Below are positions 14,223 through 19,852 of a stretch of 19,852 nucleotides of DNA, in pieces (position 1 is the stretch's first letter; every line of letters starts with the position of its first letter). The stretch is taken from positions 1 through 19,852 of the forward strand of contig CAJJXN010000024.1 of assembly GCA_905197115.1 (NCBI GenBank), written 5' to 3'. A program made the translations under genes and the position numbers. The notes below the pieces were generated by a model that ran no database searches, was not told where the DNA came from, and worked only from the letters and a program-made list of their open reading frames with translations. Origin of the DNA: an uncultured Bacillota bacterium. GTDB taxonomy: Bacteria; Bacillota_I; Bacilli_A; RFN20; CAG-631.

Positions 14223-15065
14223 TTATTTGACCTCCTTTTTAAATAAATTACAAGCATCTTCATGGGCTTTTCTTTCAAAAGGTTGGTACATCTTTGCTCT
14301 TTCAATGGATTCATCAAAATCCACTTCATGTCCATCAAAATCAGGACCATCTACACAAGCAAATTTTACTTTTCCTCCTACAGTCAAACGACAGCAACCA
14401 CACATTCCAGTGCCATCAATCATAATCGGATTCATACTTACTATTGTTTTAACATTATATTCCTTTGTTAACTTGCAAACAAATTTCATCATCACAAGCG
14501 GTCCAATAGCAATCACTTCATCATATTTTTCCCCGTTGTCAAGTAATTCTTTTAAGGCAGCGGTTACCAATCCTTTTTTTCCATAACTTCCATCGTCTGT
14601 CATCATGAAAAGTTCACTACTTACCTTTTTAAATTCATCTTCCAAGATAATTAAATCTTTATTTCTAAAGCCAACAATAGAGTGAACAACAGCTCCTTGA
14701 TTATGTAACTTTTTAGCGATTGGGTAGGCAATTGCACATCCCACTCCTCCTCCAATAACAGCAACTTTTTTTAAACCTTCTGTATGAGAAGGGACACCTA
14801 ATGGACCGACAAAGTCACAAATAAATTCACCTTCATGTAAATGATTTAATTTTTCAGTTGTTGCTCCTACAACTTGAAAAATAATCGTAACAATTCCTTT
14901 TTCTCGATCAAAGTCAGCAATCGTTAAAGGAATTCTTTCTCCATCTTCATCTACTCGTAAAATAATAAATTGTCCAGGTTCAGCTTTTTTAGCAACAAAT
15001 GGAGCATCGATTTCCATTAATGTTACAGTAGGATTTAATACTTTTTTCTTTAAAATTTTATACAT
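14223..15065 (-). CDS. nfnA: NADH-dependent ferredoxin:NADP+ oxidoreductase, small subunit (NfnA; SudB-type)
   Basis: The 280-aa protein belongs to the ferredoxin-NADP reductase superfamily, close to PyrK. It has the FAD-binding RIPLTIAD (44-51), the nucleotide-binding GGGVGCA (105-111) in the C-terminal half of the reductase fold, and the [2Fe-2S] region with Cys 222, 224, 225 and 237 (DGTGMCGCCRLTVGG...FACVDGP). In the family this subunit binds NAD(H), FAD and the [2Fe-2S] cluster; FAD there is the non-bifurcating flavin. PyrK is the main alternative, but the adjacent large subunit and absence of pyrD rule for NfnA. Ribosome binding site GGAGG lies 7 nt before the ATG. It is first in the two-gene operon, 1 nt from nfnB. 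Confidence 0.9.
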   Translation of the reverse strand: MYKILKKKVLNPTVTLMEIDAPFVAKKAEPGQFIILRVDEDGERIPLTIADFDREKGIVTIIFQVVGATTEKLNHLHEGEFICDFVGPLGVPSHTEGLKKVAVIGGGVGCAIAYPIAKKLHNQGAVVHSIVGFRNKDLIILEDEFKKVSSELFMMTDDGSYGKKGLVTAALKELLDNGEKYDEVIAIGPLVMMKFVCKLTKEYNVKTIVSMNPIMIDGTGMCGCCRLTVGGKVKFACVDGPDFDGHEVDFDESIERAKMYQPFERKAHEDACNLFKKEVK

Positions 15066-15102
15066 TTTATATCCTCCATTTTCAATTTATTTAACTATCA
15101 TC

Positions 15103-15108
15103 ATTATA
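15103..15108 (-). promoter_or_regulatory. -10 box for nfnAB
   Basis: A perfect TATAAT stands 38 nt before the nfnA ATG. The -35 is weak (GTTCTT) and falls in the 3' arm of the preceding hairpin at 15126-15146, so initiation and termination signals overlap here. Confidence 0.45.
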
Positions 15109-15125
15109 CACCTTTTTATTTAAAG

Positions 15126-15146
15126 AAGAACTAAAAAATAGTTCTT
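15126..15146. terminator. Hairpin between nnr and nfnA
   Basis: AAGAACTA (15126-15133) pairs with TAGTTCTT (15139-15146), loop of five. The long T-run follows on the plus strand; on the minus strand, the direction of both neighbours, only CTTT follows. It probably ends nnr transcription weakly. Confidence 0.55.
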
Positions 15147-15153
15147 TTTTGAA

Positions 15154-16644
15154 TCATATTAAATTCTTTAATACTTTTGGAATATAGTTGATAACATCGG
15201 TGGCATTGACACTATATTCTCCCAATTCTTTACTTGCATAAATACCACACGCTCCTAATAAATAACTAGCAAGAGCACCGGATAACGCCAAATTTGAATG
15301 TTGAAAACAAGCCATTCCTGACAAGATTCCCGCCAAAACATCTCCACTCCCAGCTTTTGCTAAAGCGGGTGATCCCATAATATTCAAATAGGCTTGATTT
15401 TTATCCATAATTAGGGTTACTGCACTTTTTAAAATAAGCGTAATATCATAATTTTTTACAAAATCATTGGCTAATTGAAAAGTATTTTGTTTAACTTCAT
15501 TCATTGATTTTTCGCATAATCTGGAAAATTCCATCAAATGTGGAGTTAAAATAATCTTACATTGTTTTGCTTTTAAAATATCTATACCATATTGGCTTAA
15601 TGTATTTAAGCCATCTGCATCAATAATTAAAGTATTTTTAAAATTTTCACATAAATATTTTAAAATTTTATATACTTCTTTAGAAGTTGAAAGTCCCATT
15701 CCGATTGTAATGACATCGTAATGTAAGATCTTTTTTAAAGTTTTTTCATCATAAACAATTTTTCCTTTTTTATCTTTAAATAGAATATACGTATTTTCTA
15801 AATTTCTCAAAGCATAATTATCATATAATGATTTTAAAATACCAAGAGTGGCATATCCACATCCTACTTTTAAAGCAGAAAATGCATAACTAGATAATAA
15901 AATGGCTCCTGGCATTTCTTTGCATCCACCAATAAAAATACATCTACCATATGTCCCCTTATTAGTGTTATGTTTTCTTTCCTTATATAATAAATAAAAG
16001 TCGTTTTGAGTGATAATTTTACACAAATTATTTGTACTTGGCTTTAATTGTATGTCAATGACTTCTAAATTTTTATAAGCATCTAATCCATCATTTAAAA
16101 AATGACCTCTTTTTTTAAATTGAATCGCAAAACAAAGGTCACAATGAAAATAATCTTTTAAGATACATCCTGTATCTCCATTTATGCCTGTTGGTATATC
16201 AATTGATATTTTATACCCCTTCATTTTGTTTAAAGTTTGAATAAGCATTAAATCTTTTTCCTTTAAATCTTTATTAAGTCCAATTCCATACAATCCATCG
16301 ACAAGAACATCATATGTATCATTTGTAATTGAAGAAATGATTTCACCTTTATATTTTTCTTTATTTATTCGCGTTTCGTTTAAAAGTGTATCTGTCTCAT
16401 TAAAATATACTTGAACTTGATATTGATCTTCCCATAAATAACGGGCTAAAACGAATGCATCTCCACCATTTCCACCTTTTCCTGCAATGATCAAAAAAGA
16501 AGTCGATTTTAAAGGAAAGCGTTTTTTAATTTCTAAAAAGATATTTTTACCTGCTAATTCCATTAAATCCAACGATTTGATTCCTTTTTTAAAATAATAT
16601 TGTTCAATTTCTTTCATCTCACTAACAGATACTACAAAATCCAT
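15154..16644 (-). CDS. nnr: Bifunctional NAD(P)H-hydrate epimerase / ADP-dependent dehydratase (Nnr)
   Basis: The enzyme repairs NADHX and NADPHX, hydrated forms of the nicotinamide cofactors: the N-domain (YjeF_N) epimerises R and S forms and the C-domain dehydrates the S form using ADP in bacteria. The 496-aa length fits the fused form. N-domain: AGKGGNGGDAFVLARYL (54-70) and catalytic D116 in LVDGLYGIG. C-domain, ribokinase-like: GGCKEMPGAILLSS (239-252), ILTPHLMEFSRL (365-376) and the nucleotide/catalytic loop KAGSGDVLAG (430-439, D435). It starts 2 nt after the mscS stop codon with an AAGGGAT ribosome binding site, and is last of three genes in the operon. In many Bacillota this gene sits near acpS or alr; here the partners are a NUDIX hydrolase and a channel. 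Confidence 0.95.
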   Translation of the reverse strand: MDFVVSVSEMKEIEQYYFKKGIKSLDLMELAGKNIFLEIKKRFPLKSTSFLIIAGKGGNGGDAFVLARYLWEDQYQVQVYFNETDTLLNETRINKEKYKGEIISSITNDTYDVLVDGLYGIGLNKDLKEKDLMLIQTLNKMKGYKISIDIPTGINGDTGCILKDYFHCDLCFAIQFKKRGHFLNDGLDAYKNLEVIDIQLKPSTNNLCKIITQNDFYLLYKERKHNTNKGTYGRCIFIGGCKEMPGAILLSSYAFSALKVGCGYATLGILKSLYDNYALRNLENTYILFKDKKGKIVYDEKTLKKILHYDVITIGMGLSTSKEVYKILKYLCENFKNTLIIDADGLNTLSQYGIDILKAKQCKIILTPHLMEFSRLCEKSMNEVKQNTFQLANDFVKNYDITLILKSAVTLIMDKNQAYLNIMGSPALAKAGSGDVLAGILSGMACFQHSNLALSGALASYLLGACGIYASKELGEYSVNATDVINYIPKVLKNLI

Positions 16645-16646
16645 CG

Positions 16647-17486
16647 TTATCCCTTCTTTTCTTCTTCCTTTTGAATATTCACATTCAAGAAATGATAAGA
16701 GAATTGAATGTTTTCTTTTTCAAATTCAAGCTTTACCATCTCATTTAAATAATAATAAACATCCCAATAATCATCTGTTTTCACCCAAGTTCTAAGACTT
16801 AGTTCAATTCCACTTTCTTGATAAAAAACTTTTACAGAAGGTAGCGGATCATCTAAAATTAATTCTTGTTTTTCACAAATATTTAAAAGTAAATTTTTCA
16901 CTTTTAACAAATCTTCTTGGTATGAAATCTGAAAAGAGTTATCAACACGACGTACCTTTTTTTGAGTTACATTGGTAATCGTACCATTAGCTAAAGTTCC
17001 ATTAGGCAACATAATGACCTTATTATCAGGTGTAACAATTACCGTATAAAAAGTTTTTATCTCTTCTACTGTTCCTTCTACATCTTGTGCCATTATATAA
17101 TCACCTAATCGAAAAGGTCGCATTACTAAAATCACAATTCCACCGGCAAAATTCGATAATGACCCTTGAATCGCTAAACCAATGGCTACTCCAAGTGCAC
17201 CAATGACACTTCCAATCGCTGCAGTATCAATACCAATATAACCTAAGAAAATAATTAAAGCTAATATCTTAAATCCTCTTCTTAAAATCGTATGTGTTAC
17301 TTCACTAATTGTACGATCTACATTTTTCTTTTCTAATCTTCTTTTAATTCGTTTAGAAAATGCGTTAATTATTTTAAATACAATCATTAAAACAATAAAA
17401 CCAATGAGTAGTTTTACCCCACTTGTCGAAATCCAGTGGATAATATCTTCTAAAATTTTTTTCCAATCTATTGCTAATATTTTCAT
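16647..17486 (-). CDS. mscS: Small-conductance mechanosensitive channel (MscS family)
   Basis: The 279-aa protein has the canonical MscS layout: TM1 (about 22-42), TM2 (about 70-88) and the pore helix TM3 (about 92-122; GALGVAIGLAIQGSLSNFAGG with the Gly/Ala packing pattern), then the beta domain with MRPFRLGDYI (122-131), GTVEEI, and LPNG (160-163), and a mixed alpha/beta cage. It opens under membrane tension to release solutes on hypo-osmotic shock. Its ATG overlaps the NUDIX stop (ATGA, 4 nt). The length is that of the basic E. coli MscS type (286 aa) with no extra domains. Confidence 0.95.
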   Translation of the reverse strand: MKILAIDWKKILEDIIHWISTSGVKLLIGFIVLMIVFKIINAFSKRIKRRLEKKNVDRTISEVTHTILRRGFKILALIIFLGYIGIDTAAIGSVIGALGVAIGLAIQGSLSNFAGGIVILVMRPFRLGDYIMAQDVEGTVEEIKTFYTVIVTPDNKVIMLPNGTLANGTITNVTQKKVRRVDNSFQISYQEDLLKVKNLLLNICEKQELILDDPLPSVKVFYQESGIELSLRTWVKTDDYWDVYYYLNEMVKLEFEKENIQFSYHFLNVNIQKEEEKKG

Positions 17487-17899
17487 TTTTTATGCTCCTT
17501 TGTTATATATTGAATTGCTTTTTTCACAACTTCTTGATCACTTTTATGAGTTAAAATATTTAATGCATCTTCGATATTCAACCACATTGCTTTTTCTACT
17601 TCACTTTCTTGTTCTTTCACTTCTCCATCAATATATTTAGCTACAAAGAATACAACCTCTTTACTGACTCCTTCAAATGGAAAATAAGTAATTACCTCTC
17701 TAAAATTTGTGTCAATCTTAACCTTTAAATTGGTTTCTTCCTTTATTTCTCTTAAAGCAGTTTCTTCTTCACTTTCTTGATTTTCAACATGACCTTTAGG
17801 AATAGAATAATGTCCTTTTCTCATTTTTAAAATTAATAAATAAAGTTGAGCATCTTGAAATTGATAAACTACTGCTCCACAAGATTTTTCTTTTTTCAT
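17483..17899 (-). CDS. NUDIX hydrolase (bis(5'-nucleosyl)-tetraphosphatase-like)
   Basis: The 138-aa protein is a single NUDIX domain. The NUDIX box runs 36-58 (GHVENQE, then REIKEETNL), with all metal-binding Glu present (E51, E54, E55) and Asn57 where the consensus has Gly. The CGAVVYQ start, GHYSIPKGH before the box, and an acidic WLNIEDAL segment after it are typical of Ap4A-hydrolase/NUDT2-like members, which hydrolyse dinucleoside polyphosphates; substrate specificity is inferred only. Ribosome binding site AGAGGGAT precedes the ATG. It leads the NUDIX-mscS-nnr operon, with a promoter at 17930-17958. Confidence 0.9.
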   Translation of the reverse strand: MKKEKSCGAVVYQFQDAQLYLLILKMRKGHYSIPKGHVENQESEEETALREIKEETNLKVKIDTNFREVITYFPFEGVSKEVVFFVAKYIDGEVKEQESEVEKAMWLNIEDALNILTHKSDQEVVKKAIQYITKEHKK

Positions 17900-17929
17900 T
17901 TTATCCCTCTTTTTTATTATTCTCTTAAT

Positions 17930-17958
17930 ATCATATCATAATCGTTGTTTTCTATAAA
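17930..17958 (-). promoter_or_regulatory. Promoter of the NUDIX-mscS-nnr operon
   Basis: TATGAT (17935-17930) with TGA directly upstream (extended -10) and TTTATA (17958-17953) at 17 nt. The predicted start is about 17923, 24 nt before the ATG. The TATGA unit is directly repeated, so a second register is possible. Confidence 0.5.
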
Positions 17959-17969
17959 GATTTCGACAG

Positions 17970-18007
17970 AAAAAAACGCAAATAAGATGATTACTCATTT
18001 GCGTTTT
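17970..18007 (-). terminator. Terminator of the repeat surface-protein gene
   Basis: On the minus strand AAAACGCAAATGAG pairs with CTTATTTGCGTTTT (14 bp with one G-U) around a 7-nt loop, followed by a T-run. It stands 4 nt after the stop codon and is the strongest terminator in the window. Confidence 0.92.
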
Positions 18008-18011
18008 TAAC

Positions 18012-19852
18012 TTATTTATCTAATTTTTTTGGCGTCTTATAAATTGAAATCTTTATTTCTTTATCATTTTTATGAATAGAACCAACTTCCATTTTTTCTA
18101 ATTCGCCATTTTCTAATTCATGTACAATAATGATTTTTTCACTATTTGGCTTGATTACCACTTTAGCTGGTGATTTAAAGACATTTATTACGACATCGCC
18201 ATTTTCTTTGTGATTAATCTTACCACAAACCTCCATAATAGGTAGAGGATGTTTGAACAGTCTAATTTCATTTTCATTTATTGTTCCTAAAGCAATGGCA
18301 TTCATATCTTTTGGATTAATTGCATCTTTATCTAAAATTTCTGAAAGTTTTTCTTGTGTGATTTCATTATCTTTTTTTACTAAATAAGTTTTTTCAGTAT
18401 TATTTTCTGTTACAGTAGTTGGCGAAGTTTTACCTTTTCTTCCATTAATAATTACTAAAACAAGTAAAATAAGAATCAAAATTAAGATAAGAATCATTAA
18501 CCAGTTTATATCTTTAGAATCTGTTGCTGGTGCAGTTTTTTGGGAAACCGCTACGATTGCATATTGAGAGAAATGGTTTGTTTTAAATACCATATAATTT
18601 CCTTGACGAGTAGCTTCAATTTCAGTAACTGTTTTGTTATCATCTGAAATATAAATTACTTTCAAGTTTTCTTCATTTAGTAATTCTTCAGGAATTAATA
18701 AACGAACAGTAAAATCATCTTGATAATTTTGTGTATTTCCATTTTTATCTACAAATGAAATATCATATGTTTTACCAATTTGAGCCGTTTGTCCTTCTTC
18801 AATAATACTTGATAAATCTACATCTTTTGTATTATTTGTCGCATCGCTACATTTAATTTCTGATGTGCTTTCAATTACACTAGATGGCGAAGTAATTTCA
18901 ACAATCACTACATCATTCTCTTCATAAGTTTTCTTATCAGTAGTTGAAATCGTTGCATTTACAATTTCCCATGTTAATGGAGCAACATTTCCTACTATTT
19001 CATAATTTTCACTATCAAAACTAAAGGCAACTACAGCTGTATAAGTTCCTACATTTGTTCCTTTATTTCCTGTTAATACTGGCGTTACTCCTGCTGGTAT
19101 CGTTTCTTCTTTTAACCCTACTTCTTTTTCACTGCCATCATATGTGAAAGCTTTTTCATAATCCCATTCTACTTGGCTGACATCTATTTTTGCTTTTGCA
19201 ATTGTCCATGTTAATGGTCCTACATTTCCTACTAATTCATAGTTTGCTTCATCATATTCAAAGCTTACATTTGCTGTATAGTTTCCTGCATTCGTTCCTT
19301 TGTTTCCTGTTACGATGGCTTTTACTCCTGCAGGTATTGTTTCTTCTTTTAATCCTACTTCTTTTTCATTACCATCATATGGAATTGGATCTGCTTCATA
19401 ATAGTTCCATTCTACTTCACTTACATCTATTGTTGCTTTATTGATTGTCCAACTTAATGTTGCTACTTTTTCTGCTCCTACCAATTCATAATTAGCTTCA
19501 TCATAACTAAAGATTGCTTTCGCTTCATAAGTATCTGCATTCGTTCCTGTATTTCCACTTACGGTTACTGTCACTCCTGCTGGTAATGTTTCTTCTTTTA
19601 TATTCACTGTTTTTTCACTACCATCATAAGTAAAGGCTTCTTCGTAATCCCATTTTACATCGGATACATCTAGAATTCCTTTTTCAATTTCCCATGTTAA
19701 TGATCCTACATTTCCTACTATTTCATAGTTTGCTTCATCATATTCAAAACTTACATTTGCTGTATAACTTCCTGCATTTGTTCCTTTATTTCCTGTTAAT
19801 ACTGGCGTTACTCCGGCTGGGATCGTTTCTTCTTTTAAACCTACTTCTTTTT
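18012..19852 (-). CDS. Repeat-containing surface protein with C-terminal membrane anchor and cytoplasmic tail (partial, 5' end outside window)
   Basis: The reading frame is open to the right edge (612 codons visible), so the start, signal peptide and further repeats lie beyond it; an in-frame GTG at 19607 is an internal Val. From the N-terminal side: four units of about 80 residues of an Ig-like/MBG-type domain (TYDGSEKEVGLKEETIPAG..., GNKGTNAG.YTA, NYE.VGNV.PLTW); a non-repeat domain ending in a TNHFSQYAIVAV block, often found near the anchor of Bacillota surface proteins; one membrane segment (18506-18441, poly-ILIL); a short basic stop-transfer NGRKGK; and a tail of about 140 aa. No LPXTG motif is seen, so anchoring is by the membrane, not sortase. 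The extracellular function is unknown; adhesion is a guess by analogy. The tail has its own internal repeats. Confidence 0.85.
   Translation of the reverse strand, partial: KEVGLKEETIPAGVTPVLTGNKGTNAGSYTANVSFEYDEANYEIVGNVGSLTWEIEKGILDVSDVKWDYEEAFTYDGSEKTVNIKEETLPAGVTVTVSGNTGTNADTYEAKAIFSYDEANYELVGAEKVATLSWTINKATIDVSEVEWNYYEADPIPYDGNEKEVGLKEETIPAGVKAIVTGNKGTNAGNYTANVSFEYDEANYELVGNVGPLTWTIAKAKIDVSQVEWDYEKAFTYDGSEKEVGLKEETIPAGVTPVLTGNKGTNVGTYTAVVAFSFDSENYEIVGNVAPLTWEIVNATISTTDKKTYEENDVVIVEITSPSSVIESTSEIKCSDATNNTKDVDLSSIIEEGQTAQIGKTYDISFVDKNGNTQNYQDDFTVRLLIPEELLNEENLKVIYISDDNKTVTEIEATRQGNYMVFKTNHFSQYAIVAVSQKTAPATDSKDINWLMILILILILILLVLVIINGRKGKTSPTTVTENNTEKTYLVKKDNEITQEKLSEILDKDAINPKDMNAIALGTINENEIRLFKHPLPIMEVCGKINHKENGDVVINVFKSPAKVVIKPNSEKIIIVHELENGELEKMEVGSIHKNDKEIKISIYKTPKKLDK
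18948..19852 (-). repeat. Tandem direct repeats of about 237-249 nt in the surface-protein gene
   Basis: Four successive units are visible, the first cut by the edge. The spacing of the KEET(I/L)PAG motif is 79, 83 and 80 codons. Units at the edge and near 19080 share long nearly identical DNA stretches (for example CCTACTTCTTTTT and ACTGGCGTTACTCC on the plus strand), while the second unit (about 19440-19607) is more diverged in protein and DNA. This suggests recent unit duplication or gene conversion within the array. Confidence 0.85.

Noticed and set aside
14222..14350. 43-codon N-terminal extension of nfnB
   Set aside because: It overlaps nfnA in another frame and its translation is unlike the family; the GGAGG site supports the start at 14221.
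14185..14586. 133-codon plus-strand ORF antisense to nfnA/nfnB
   Set aside because: It is a shadow of two well-conserved genes, with no ribosome binding site and no recognisable product; the same applies to antisense frames at 5333-5632, 11058-11276, 12018-12260, 12975-13292 and 19190-19444.
19605..19607. GTG at 19607 as the start of the surface protein
   Set aside because: The same frame continues upstream with another complete repeat unit to the window edge, so this is an internal valine codon.
18948..19852. CRISPR or intergenic repeat array
   Set aside because: The period of about 240 nt is in frame and encodes a continuous domain repeat with no spacers.

Overview
The window looks like chromosomal core sequence from a low-GC, AT-rich Gram-positive bacterium (Bacillota). 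It has long poly-A/T spacers, strong GGAGG-type ribosome binding sites, the usual stop codons (Trp written as TGG), a Bacilli-type rRNA leader and a ylbD-ylbE-ylbF-rsmD-ylbJ neighbourhood known from Bacillus relatives. A ferredoxin-linked transhydrogenase (NfnAB) suggests an anaerobe, possibly an uncultured gut Bacilli/Erysipelotrichia-like lineage. The lineage is inferred from context, not measured. No mobile element, CRISPR array, tRNA or phage gene was seen.

Layout. Positions 1-61 are the 5' end of a 16S rRNA gene on the minus strand, preceded by its leader and a near-consensus promoter (about 62-260). Next come dtd (-), rarA (+) and a YlbJ-like membrane protein (+), which converges on rsmD, ylbF, ylbE and ylbD (-). 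mgtE (-) follows, with its own long leader; then an MMPL/RND exporter (-), the cysteine pair cysK-cysE (-) and, divergently, pepT (+). A hemolysin III-family membrane protein (-) and nfnA-nfnB (-) come next. A three-gene operon encodes a NUDIX hydrolase, an MscS channel and the NAD(P)HX repair enzyme Nnr (-). The window ends inside a repeat-rich surface protein (-) whose 5' end lies outside.

How the genes fit together. cysK and cysE overlap by 4 nt and make cysteine from serine. nfnA and nfnB are coupled and interconvert ferredoxin, NADH and NADPH pools; Nnr repairs damaged NAD(P)H. YlbF is a Y-complex protein that modulates RNase Y in Bacillus, and RsmD methylates 16S rRNA.

The two most interesting non-gene signals are regulatory. 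The first is the mgtE leader: a promoter inside the end of the upstream gene, a 22-codon leader ORF with a good ribosome binding site, an alternative helix, and a strong intrinsic terminator placed before mgtE with no room for another promoter. This is a candidate translation-linked attenuator of a Mg2+ transporter, and it does not resemble the M-box riboswitch. The second is a free-standing transcription unit of about 100 nt at 12629-12765, with consensus-like promoter and terminator and two similar AAUUC-hairpin modules, which I could not match to a known RNA family. Several start codons were moved to the one that fits the ribosome binding site (dtd, rarA, rsmD, ylbF, mgtE, pepT, nfnB).
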